A DNA stretch of 18,405 nt from JBFWUW01 sp050247075 (GTDB lineage Bacteria > Planctomycetota > Planctomycetia > Pirellulales > JBFWUW01). The notes under the pieces were generated by a model that did not search any database, was not told the origin of the DNA, and saw only the letters and a program-made list of their open reading frames with translations. The stretch spans positions 1-18,405 of the forward strand of contig JBFWUW010000101.1 of assembly GCA_050247075.1 (NCBI GenBank), written 5' to 3'. A program made the position numbers and the translations under genes. Of the stretch, positions 6,512 through 12,706 are shown one piece after another; within the stretch, counting starts at the first letter, position 1, and each line of letters opens with the position of its first letter.

Positions 6512-7339
6512 ATGCAGTATCAGCGCGAATCACGGTTTCGAGTTGCCGCGCCTCACCATGTGAAGGTCGTGTTTGAGCGCGCCGATGGACGCTCGCCCGC
6601 GATCATCTCGGGTGAACTGCTCGACATGTCGCGAGGTGGGGCCAAGCTGTTTGTGGCGCAGGCGCTGCAAAATGGCGAAAACGTCTTGATGCGGATCGAA
6701 GATGCAGCCTTTGACTTACGTTTATCCGTGTCCGCCAATGTCGGTTGGATCAAACGGTCGGGCGATCGCTTCGGCCTGGGCGTGGTTTTCTCGCCGTCGC
6801 TGCCCGAATCGACCATTGGTGAGATGCTGACCAAGGGAATTCTGGAACGCCGCCTGGCTCCGCGGAAAGAGACCCGCGTGCCGTTGCAAGCCCGCTGGGA
6901 ATGCAGCGCGTCGGCCGAGCCTCGCGATGTCGATCTGATTGACATTTCGCCCGGCGGATTCTGTTTGCGATCAGCCGTGCCGGCGGTGGTCGGCAGCCGC
7001 ATGCGGCTGTTGACTCGCGACAATGAACGCCATGCGCCAGAGATTAACGCCAAGGTCCGCTGGCAGTTGGACGAAAAGAATGGATTTTTGATTGGTTGCG
7101 AACTGAATGGCATGACCAGCGCCGCCAAACTTCACGAAATCGTGTTTGGCGTGCCGTTCTCTGACAAAGAGTTGGCATGTCAACCGTCCATGCTGGAACG
7201 GATCCGTGAGCGGCTAACCGACATTCGTCAGCGGCCGAAGGCCGCGCTGGTGCGCTGGCTGGGTCTGAACGAACATGAACAAATCCTTCACGGCACCCAA
7301 TCCAACGATCGCATGAATACCCCCGCCGGCAAGCCGTAG
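6512..7339 (+). CDS. Tandem PilZ domain protein, c-di-GMP receptor candidate
   Basis: This 275-aa soluble protein holds two PilZ domains. The first (about 5-100) has RESRFR (5-10), DMSRGG (38-43) and a closing GDRFGLGVVF. The second (about 112-210) has RKETR (118-122), DISPGG (144-149) and NGFLIGCEL. PilZ domains bind cyclic di-GMP through an RxxxR switch and a [DN]xSxxG loop. The second domain has both motifs exactly. The first has the DxSxxG loop but its arginines are spaced R-xx-R-x-R, so nucleotide binding there is less certain. A basic tail of about 65 residues with no recognised domain follows. The frame opens at a TTG at 6461, but the ATG at 6512 starts just before the first PilZ arginine. 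It is convergent with the next gene, with only 10 bases between the stop codons. No output enzyme is fused, so it probably acts by protein contact. Confidence 0.88.
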   Translation: MQYQRESRFRVAAPHHVKVVFERADGRSPAIISGELLDMSRGGAKLFVAQALQNGENVLMRIEDAAFDLRLSVSANVGWIKRSGDRFGLGVVFSPSLPESTIGEMLTKGILERRLAPRKETRVPLQARWECSASAEPRDVDLIDISPGGFCLRSAVPAVVGSRMRLLTRDNERHAPEINAKVRWQLDEKNGFLIGCELNGMTSAAKLHEIVFGVPFSDKELACQPSMLERIRERLTDIRQRPKAALVRWLGLNEHEQILHGTQSNDRMNTPAGKP

Positions 7340-7349
7340 TCTTGCCCGG

Positions 7350-7976
7350 TCAGGCGGGCCATTGGCCGGTGGCGATTAGCGTGGCTAATTGCGGGATCAA
7401 TTGCCGCAAGGCCCTCGAACGGTGGCTGAGGCAAGCCTTTACCGTGGGGCTGAGCTCGCCAAATGTCAGGTGGTATTCCACGACCTCAAACAGCGGATCG
7501 TAGCCAAATCCGCCTCCGCCGGCCGCCCGCATACGAATGCGGCCGTGGCACTCGCCTTCGGCGGTAGCGACGATTCGCCCATGCGGGTTGGCCAGTGCGG
7601 CGCTGCAAACGTAGTGCGCCCCCCGTTTTTCCCAAGGCACATCGTCCAGTTCCTCCAATAGCCGGGCGTTGTTCTTTTCGTCGGTAGCGCCTTCACCGGA
7701 AAACCTGGCCGAGAAAATTCCCGGCCGGCCTTGTAGCGCGTCGACCGCCAAGCCGCTGTCTTCGCCCAAGACCCAACGGTTCAGATGCATGGCCTGTTGG
7801 CCAGCCTTCAGCGCGGCATTGGCGGCAAAGGAGTCGCCCGTCTCTTCGACTTCCAAAGCGTTAGGGATTTCGGCCAATGTCAGCAGGCCAATGCCCAACG
7901 GAGCCAGCAAGGGGACCATTTCGGCCACCTTCTTGCGGTTGTGAGTTCCCAACACCAGTTCGCGCGCGTCAGCCAT
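7350..7976 (-). CDS. rdgB: XTP/dITP diphosphatase (RdgB/HAM1 family)
   Basis: This 208-aa enzyme hydrolyses XTP, dITP and ITP to the monophosphate and pyrophosphate, keeping deaminated purines out of DNA and RNA. Its motifs are in family order: the substrate loop THNRKK (11-16), EETGDSFAANAALKA (44-58), the metal-site segment EDSGLAVDAL (72-81), SARF (89-92), GGGGFGYDPLF (153-163) and SHRSRAL (184-190). Length and order match the family. The frame extends 13 residues upstream, but the ATG at 7976 directly precedes the first strand (ELVLGTHN) and fits the family start. It is the last gene of a minus-strand series and lies 51 bases after the stop of the secreted SPOR-like gene. Confidence 0.95.
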   Translation of the reverse strand: MADARELVLGTHNRKKVAEMVPLLAPLGIGLLTLAEIPNALEVEETGDSFAANAALKAGQQAMHLNRWVLGEDSGLAVDALQGRPGIFSARFSGEGATDEKNNARLLEELDDVPWEKRGAHYVCSAALANPHGRIVATAEGECHGRIRMRAAGGGGFGYDPLFEVVEYHLTFGELSPTVKACLSHRSRALRQLIPQLATLIATGQWPA

Positions 7977-8027
7977 AGGCCGCGTTTTATACTCGCTGGC
8001 CAGCCCGGTTGCCAAGCGGCTTGCCGC

Positions 8028-9164
8028 TTAGCGCGCCGCCTGCTGATATCCACGAGAGCTGTTCCTGCGCGGCACCTCGACCGGAACCGGCGTGGCGTCG
8101 AGTTGGATTCCGGCAATGGTTTGCGGCGTGGCGTTGCCCACATTTCCCAGGATAATGCCGCCCGGGCCGGTGCGCTGTTGGGCACCCAGCGAAGTCATGA
8201 TCTTCAACACCGCCGGGTGCAAGTCGGTCGCCCCGTTGGGGCCCGCGTTGCCCAACGTATCGAAGCTGCCGACGCAGACGACACTGCTGTAGCGATCGTG
8301 AAATTCAAACGCTTCGTAGCCCTTGGCGCGCAGCGCCATGGTCAAGCGGTGGGCCTTGTCGGCCGCTTCCTCCAACTTGCCGGTAGGCGAGGTATCGGCC
8401 TTGATGAGCTTGGATGTTTGGTTGGTCTGCACATATTCGCCCGTGAACATGGCTACCTGTATGCTGAACTTGCCGGGGCAGTCCAGCAGCGAGTGCTCGA
8501 CCTTTTCGTTCAGCTTGACCACAAAGGCGTCGAGCCCTTCCGGTACGAAGAATTCCTTGGGCAGCAGGGGGTTGGTGATGATAAAGGCATGCCCCATGGG
8601 GCCGCGTTCCTTGCGCTCATCGCCGGGGGCCATGATGTGCTTTTGAATCTCGCGCAGGCCGGCCAGGGTGCGGGTGACATGCTTTTGGTTCTCCAGCTTA
8701 AGGCATTCCGGCTTGGCGTAGCGAATCTTCTGAAGCGTTTTTTGAGCGTCGTTGTCGTCGACCGAACGGTAGTCGCCGATTAGCACGGCCACTTCGCGGG
8801 TCTTCATATTGCGCCGGTTAATCATCCGCCGCGGATCGCCATATTCGTCAAACCCGCGGCCATTGAACGACTTGGAAAAATCAAATTCCATTTCGTAGGT
8901 GTAGGCCAGCAGCTTGTAGCGCTTGCGCAACTCTAGCACCAGTTCGTGGGCATCCTCGTCGGCCCCCTCGCCCGAGAAAGTGCAGCACATCACCAACCAC
9001 GGCCCTTGGTCCTCGGTGATGCGGTAGTCCTTGTCGGGGTTGGCCTCGATGCGCTTGAACAGGCTGATCTGCCGCCAAGGGGGCGCGGCCAACAAATCGC
9101 TGGCGACACCGCAAGACATGGCCCACGACAGCGCCACCAGCAACAGCCAACGAGTACCAGGCAT
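8028..9164 (-). CDS. Secreted protein with two SPOR-like modules
   Basis: The ATG at 9164 has GGAGAAG upstream and opens a signal peptide (MPGTRWLLLVALSWAMSCG, likely cut after LLAA near residue 27), giving 378 aa. I do not recognise a named full-length family. The protein contains two segments with the same layout. Residues 55-135 have WLVMCCTFSGE, then HELVLELRKRYKLLAYTYE, then EVAVLIGDYRS. Residues 233-305 have FSIQVAMFTGE, then HRLTMALRAKGYEAFEFHD, then SVVCVGSFDTL. Each reads like a SPOR domain, which binds denuded glycan strands of peptidoglycan: a first strand ending in xxF, a helix ending in LRxKGY, and a second strand ending in VGxF. The tail is Gly- and Pro-rich. A periplasmic or wall-associated role is inferred. 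A small hairpin (8014-8029) overlaps the stop codon. Confidence 0.72.
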   Translation of the reverse strand: MPGTRWLLLVALSWAMSCGVASDLLAAPPWRQISLFKRIEANPDKDYRITEDQGPWLVMCCTFSGEGADEDAHELVLELRKRYKLLAYTYEMEFDFSKSFNGRGFDEYGDPRRMINRRNMKTREVAVLIGDYRSVDDNDAQKTLQKIRYAKPECLKLENQKHVTRTLAGLREIQKHIMAPGDERKERGPMGHAFIITNPLLPKEFFVPEGLDAFVVKLNEKVEHSLLDCPGKFSIQVAMFTGEYVQTNQTSKLIKADTSPTGKLEEAADKAHRLTMALRAKGYEAFEFHDRYSSVVCVGSFDTLGNAGPNGATDLHPAVLKIMTSLGAQQRTGPGGIILGNVGNATPQTIAGIQLDATPVPVEVPRRNSSRGYQQAAR

Positions 9165-9343
9165 GGGAGCTTCTCCGTTCCAATGCAAAAGATCAACATT
9201 CAGAGGACCAGCCTCTGTTTGAGGGGGCGGGAGTGTAGCAAAGCCCTCCCTGGGCCGAAAGGCGTACTTTTGGCCGTAAAAATCAATTTCAACCCACGGA
9301 TGCAGCGCAGGCAACGACAGTAGGAGAGCTCCCTACGCAGTCC

Positions 9344-10147
9344 TCAGCCGCCCCGCTGGCGCAAGGCTTCGTAGAACAAGATGGCCGCCGTGGCCGAGAC
9401 ATTCAGGCTGTCGGCCGTGCCGCGCATCGGCAACTGAATGGCGGTCAGGCCGGTACCGCTCCAGATGCTGGACAGGCCCAGCGCTTCGCTCCCCAACAAC
9501 AACGCCGCCGGTTGTCGCAGATCGACCGCCGTATAAGGGACCGCCCCATCCACGCGGGCAGCGAACATCGGTATCCCCCGCGCACGCAACCAGGCCATTG
9601 TCTCGGCCGAAGTTGCCTCGCGGACGGGCATGGTAAAGATCGTTCCCAGGCTGGCCCGAATGGCGTTGGGGTTGTAAAGGTCGGTGCGGCCATCGGCCAC
9701 GATGACCGCCGAGACGCCAGCTCCGTCGGCACTGCGCAAGACGGCCCCCAGGTTGCCAGGCTTTTCGCAACCTTCCAACACCGCTACCAACGGCAAGGCC
9801 GGCAAAACCAGGTCCGCCAGGCTCGCCCTTGGAATCGCCGCGACGCCCAACACGCCGTCGCTACGCTGGCCGAACGCCAGTTTTTCAAAGATCGCCGGGG
9901 GAATCCACAGCAGTTCCGCCGCTGTACGACGAGCTTGCTCAATCGTCCGTCGGCTGGCCTCGGAATGGGCCACCTCGCGACAAGCAAAGACCTGCTCTAC
10001 CGGCAACCCGGCAGCCATGGCCCGCGATAGTTCCACCGCGCCGTCGATGAGCATTCGCCCTTGCACGTTGCGCTGGCGGCGGTCGCGCAGCCGTACGGCC
10101 TGTTTGACACGGGGATTGTGCGGGCTGGTGATGTCCTGTTCGGCCAT
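9344..10147 (-). CDS. SpoU/TrmH-family RNA 2'-O-ribose methyltransferase
   Basis: This 267-aa protein has a substrate-binding N-terminal domain (about 20-95, including RNVQGRMLIDGAVELSRA and GQRSDGVLGVA) and the C-terminal SPOUT knot domain. The three SpoU motifs are clear: NLGAVLRSADGAG (122-134), LLLGSEALGLS (196-206) and IQLPMRGTADSLNVSATAA (217-235). It should methylate the 2'-OH of a ribose in rRNA or tRNA using SAM. The N-terminal domain points to the RlmB/TsnR-like 23S rRNA subgroup rather than plain TrmH, but the target base cannot be read from sequence. The open frame extends 154 codons upstream, but that part overlaps the PH-domain gene in another frame and is not coding. It starts 14 bases after the PH gene stop, so the two are probably co-transcribed. 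Confidence 0.9.
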   Translation of the reverse strand: MAEQDITSPHNPRVKQAVRLRDRRQRNVQGRMLIDGAVELSRAMAAGLPVEQVFACREVAHSEASRRTIEQARRTAAELLWIPPAIFEKLAFGQRSDGVLGVAAIPRASLADLVLPALPLVAVLEGCEKPGNLGAVLRSADGAGVSAVIVADGRTDLYNPNAIRASLGTIFTMPVREATSAETMAWLRARGIPMFAARVDGAVPYTAVDLRQPAALLLGSEALGLSSIWSGTGLTAIQLPMRGTADSLNVSATAAILFYEALRQRGG

Positions 10148-10161
10148 CGCGGGTGACGAAC

Positions 10162-10671
10162 CTAGACGGCTGCTCTCTCGCGCGTGTTGGCCCGCTGTGC
10201 GCCAACCACGCCCAAGCGGGCCTTCATGCAGGTTTGACGAAAAGCCTCGGGCCGAGATACACCGCTCAGCCGGAATGTTTCGATCGTGCCGCGTCGAAAC
10301 ACCAGATCGCCTGCATGGTACCACCCTTGGCCTGGCAAGACTTGGACATCGATCGCGTCGAAGTCGTCCAGGGCGATGAACCGGTCGTTGATGGCCGCCA
10401 GGCCCTTCTGCACGATCACGCGGCGGTTGGTCAGCCGGTAACGGCGGCCGATAATCGGCAAGATGCGGCCAAAGTACAGTCCCAGGGCCAGCGGAATCGT
10501 GGCCAGCATGAACACCTTGCCGATGGTGAAAAACTTGCCAATGCCGGCTTGCATGGCGTACAGCTTGCCCAACGATCGGCCCATGCCGACGGCCGCCACA
10601 CTGGGCCAAACGGTCATGATGGTGACTTCTGAAGTTTCAGCCGGAGAGACCCCGGCAATAGCCTGTGTCAT
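10162..10671 (-). CDS. Membrane protein with bacterial PH domain (bPH2/YdbT-like)
   Basis: The 169-aa protein has a polar N-terminus, one clear hydrophobic segment (about 47-74, FFTIGKVFMLATIPLALGLYFG) and a C-terminal bacterial PH domain (about 76-150). The PH part begins RRYRLTNRRVIVQKG, the characteristic first strands of the family. It continues with the FIALDDFDAIDVQ and GDLVFRRGTIETFRLSGV strands. It ends in a helix with PEAFRQTCMKAR. Such proteins are membrane-anchored and of unknown function. The start is uncertain: the ATG at 10671 is chosen, the ATG at 10617 is possible, and the upstream extension to 10875 runs through low-complexity repeat sequence and is rejected. It probably heads a transcript with the downstream RNA methyltransferase gene. 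Confidence 0.82.
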   Translation of the reverse strand: MTQAIAGVSPAETSEVTIMTVWPSVAAVGMGRSLGKLYAMQAGIGKFFTIGKVFMLATIPLALGLYFGRILPIIGRRYRLTNRRVIVQKGLAAINDRFIALDDFDAIDVQVLPGQGWYHAGDLVFRRGTIETFRLSGVSRPEAFRQTCMKARLGVVGAQRANTRERAAV

Positions 10672-10737
10672 CGCACGCAATCCCAAAGACGGCAACCAGT
10701 AAGGAATAGCCCATGAGGGTAGCAAACGCCGCCGCGC

Positions 10738-10800
10738 GGGGGAAGGGGAGGGCGAACGGGAAAGGATGAAGGCGGAAGGATGAATGGGGAGTTGGGAAAA
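10738..10800. repeat. Degenerate heptamer array A
   Basis: Nine consecutive 7-base units keep one phase: GGGGGAA, GGGGAGG, GCGAACG, GGAAAGG, ATGAAGG, CGGAAGG, ATGAATG, GGGAGTT, GGGAAAA, roughly NNGAANG. It lies in the 360-base gap upstream of the PH gene. That gap also holds the intrinsic terminator at 10943-10984; nothing else was recognised in it. Confidence 0.65.
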
Positions 10801-10942
10801 CGTTGCCGCACGGCTCCCGCCGTCCCGGCTTGAAATGGGTTGGGCGGAGCCAAGCTGGAAAGGGTAGTACGCCAAGGATGTTCTTCGCTGACAACTGGAA
10901 GATTTTCTTTCTGGGCGGCGTCATTTCCATTGGGTAACCATC

Positions 10943-10984
10943 AAAAAAACTCCGGCCATCGCGGGAGGGCGATGGGCCGGAGTT
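10943..10984 (-). terminator. Intrinsic terminator of the Gly/Tyr-rich gene
   Basis: Read on the minus strand, a 10-bp GC-rich stem (AACTCCGGCC with GGCCGGAGTT) continues, past a single-base bulge, into GCGAT/ATCGC and is followed by a run of seven T residues (10949-10943). It lies about 50 bases beyond the stop codon at 11032. This is the clearest Rho-independent terminator in the window and isolates the Gly/Tyr-rich gene as its own transcription unit. Confidence 0.93.
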
Positions 10985-11031
10985 CGCTGGTTAAGGCCGT
11001 GGGCTGAGTTGGGAGGACTCAGCTTGCTGCC

Positions 11032-11430
11032 TTAGAAGCCAAAGCGGAGGCTGAATCCGGGGCTGTTGTAGTAGGCACCGCCGTACCCGTAGTTGGGGTA
11101 GTATCCATACCCGCCGTAGTAGGGCCGGTAGTACGAACGATAGCCGCCGTAATAGGGACGGGAGTAGTTGCGGTAGCCGCCGTAGTAGCCACGATTACCG
11201 TAGTAACCGCGTCCACCATAATAGCCCCGGTTGTAATAACGGCCGTAGCGAACTTGATCCACCTTGGCCGCGGACTGGTCACCGCTCTGCTTGAGATCGG
11301 CGAAGACGATGTTGGCCTTGTTCGAGCCACGAACGCCAAGCTCATCCGCCTGAGCCGACCGGGTGGAAACCAATGCCGCGCTCAACAACAGGCCGCCGAG
11401 CAAAGCCGTTGTGTAGAACAACTTTTTCAT
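11032..11430 (-). CDS. Gly/Tyr-rich secreted low-complexity protein
   Basis: The ATG at 11430 has a strong ribosome site (AAAGGAG, 8 bases upstream) and opens a textbook signal peptide: MKKLFYTT, a Leu/Ala core, and SAQA before Asp32. A short ordinary segment (DELGVRGSNKANIVFADLKQ) follows. Residues about 62-123 are then almost wholly Gly, Tyr, Arg, Asn and Pro, in units such as RGYYGG, NRGYYGG, RPYYGGYR and YYPNYGYGG, with about 25 tyrosines. It ends in FSLRFGF. No family name is claimed. The composition suggests an extracellular or cell-surface protein whose Tyr/Arg-rich part could self-associate or stick to surfaces, which is inference. Strong translation and termination signals suggest high expression. 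It stands alone, upstream of array A and downstream of array B. Confidence 0.85.
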   Translation of the reverse strand: MKKLFYTTALLGGLLLSAALVSTRSAQADELGVRGSNKANIVFADLKQSGDQSAAKVDQVRYGRYYNRGYYGGRGYYGNRGYYGGYRNYSRPYYGGYRSYYRPYYGGYGYYPNYGYGGAYYNSPGFSLRFGF

Positions 11431-11568
11431 GATGTTTCTCCTTTGCCTATTTTCGCGCGAACGGCAAGCATTGGCCGCCGACCGCGCAAGTTGACCGCCT
11501 GGGAACCACATTTGGCACCTGGGCGAACCCCCGGAAGATACCTATTGCAGATATCGTGCCAGCGGAGG

Positions 11569-11652
11569 GGAAAGGCGGAAGGATAGAGGCGAAAGGCGAA
11601 GAAATGAGATACGAAGAGCTGATTGCTGACGGCTAATAGCTGATCGCTTGAC
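11569..11652. repeat. Degenerate heptamer array B
   Basis: Twelve consecutive 7-base units keep one phase. Examples are GGAAAGG, CGGAAGG, ATAGAGG and CGAAAGG, then ACGAAGA, GCTGATT, GCTGACG, GCTAATA, GCTGATC and GCTTGAC. The consensus shifts midway from CGGAAGG-like to GCTGATN-like without loss of phase. The array fills the gap between the stop codon of the KaiC-like gene (11683) and the region upstream of the Gly/Tyr-rich gene. Confidence 0.75.
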
Positions 11653-11682
11653 TAATCCAGCGACAGCTCCCCGCGAAAGCAG

Positions 11683-12555
11683 TTACGCCATCTTCATGCC
11701 GTGATCGTCAATTGAATAGGGGACGATTTCATCCGCGCATGCGCTGCCGCGGTGCTTGGGGATATAGAGGGCGCGGGTCAGCCGCTGCCCTTCGCGAATC
11801 TTGCCCATGTAGATTACGGTGTTGGCACCAGCCAGCAAATCGCCCTCGTCCAGACGCCGTTCGATCAGCCCTTCCAGCATCGTCTCATGCGAGGTGTACA
11901 GCAGCAGGCTGGCGATCTGGTTGTGGTCGTAGGCGTGCGCGGCGATTTGAGGGGCGTTGCGCAGATAGTCCTGGCGAAACAGGTCGCGGGCGACCCACTC
12001 GGCCTCTTTTCGCAGAATTTGGTGCTGCACGTACTCGAACAATTCAAACTGAATTGAATCGCTGGCCCGGTCGGCCGGCTCGATGCCATCGATGACGGCT
12101 CGCCGTACGCCGCGGGCAAAGTGGCCGTAAAAAAAGCCAATGGTGATGTTCAGCTTGCGGACCATCTCCGTCTGCCATTGCCGCCACATTTCCTCCTCCA
12201 GGTCGCGGCGCGTGACACGACGGCCCTGGTAGTCGAAGACTTTCAAATACTCGCCCGCCGGTGCCTGATCGAAAAACGACTCCAGATCAGGCGGGCGGTT
12301 AGCGTCGGCTGCTTGCAAATTCCAATCGAACATCCGCCGCGCGTACTCGGCATGGCTCTGCGAGTCGCCGCGGCAAGTCATGTCGAACAGAACTCCACGC
12401 TGCCCCTCGGCCTGTTGCCCGGCATGCGCAAACTGCAAACCAAGTTGTGTCTTGCCAGCCCCCGTCGCGCCGACGACTACGGTCAACGTACCCGGCAGCA
12501 AACCGCCGCCCAGCAGATCGTCGAGTCCTGGAACGCCGGTGGAATATCGGGGCAT
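11683..12555 (-). CDS. KaiC/RecA-like P-loop ATPase
   Basis: This 290-aa protein begins YSTGVPGLDDLLGGGLLPGT, the typical KaiC/RadA opening, followed by Walker A GATGAGKT (29-36). A Walker-B-like strand AVIDGIEP has Asp at 156. The C-terminus (residues 250-290) carries RALYIPKHRGSACADEIVPYSI, as in KaiC-type domains where the last strands contact the target or the neighbouring subunit. It is a single-domain protein, unlike two-domain clock KaiC, and no kaiA or kaiB is nearby. The usual KaiC segment with paired catalytic glutamates after the second strand is replaced here by VLFDMTCRGDSQSH (55-68). A central helical region (70-150) is longer than usual. ATP binding is likely; a signalling or DNA-related role is unknown. 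There is no ribosome site before the ATG: the preceding bases are the heptamer array. Confidence 0.83.
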   Translation of the reverse strand: MPRYSTGVPGLDDLLGGGLLPGTLTVVVGATGAGKTQLGLQFAHAGQQAEGQRGVLFDMTCRGDSQSHAEYARRMFDWNLQAADANRPPDLESFFDQAPAGEYLKVFDYQGRRVTRRDLEEEMWRQWQTEMVRKLNITIGFFYGHFARGVRRAVIDGIEPADRASDSIQFELFEYVQHQILRKEAEWVARDLFRQDYLRNAPQIAAHAYDHNQIASLLLYTSHETMLEGLIERRLDEGDLLAGANTVIYMGKIREGQRLTRALYIPKHRGSACADEIVPYSIDDHGMKMA

Positions 12556-12559
12556 GGGG

Positions 12560-12706
12560 GGTTCGGTTTTCAGTTTTCAGTTTTCAGTTTTCGGTTTTCG
12601 GTTTTCGGTTTTCGGTGTTCGGTGTTCGGTGAAGTGCCGTTAGCTATGAGCTTGTCCTTTAGCCTTTAGCCTTCAGCCTTTCGCCTTTCGGCTTTCGCCT
12701 TTCCCT
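12560..12706. repeat. Heptamer array C, 21 units filling an intergenic gap
   Basis: Twenty-one 7-base units run without phase slip: GGTTCGG, TTTTCAG x3, TTTTCGG x4, TGTTCGG x2, TGAAGTG, CCGTTAG, CTATGAG, CTTGTCC, TTTAGCC x2, TTCAGCC, TTTCGCC, TTTCGGC, TTTCGCC, TTTCCCT. The first nine are near-identical, so recently amplified; the later ones are diverged. One edge lies 4 bases from the start codon of the KaiC-like gene. The other edge shares its last base with the stop codon of the aldolase-family gene. Confidence 0.92.

Noticed and set aside
7785..8783. 332-codon plus-strand open frame
   Set aside because: It is antisense across rdgB and the SPOR-like gene, with no recognisable domain, and crosses the junction of two well-supported genes.
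9253..9276. Terminator for the RNA methyltransferase gene
   Set aside because: A 9-bp hairpin (GGCCGAAAG with CTTTTGGCC, one wobble) is present, but on the minus strand no T-tract follows it. It is also about 70 bases past the stop, so the case is too weak.
10148..10609. N-terminal extension of the RNA methyltransferase frame by 154 codons
   Set aside because: The extension overlaps the PH-domain gene in another frame and is Arg/His/Pro-rich without structure. The family normally starts near MAEQDITSPHNP.
12560..12706. CRISPR array
   Set aside because: Units are 7 bp with no spacers between them. It is a tandem repeat.
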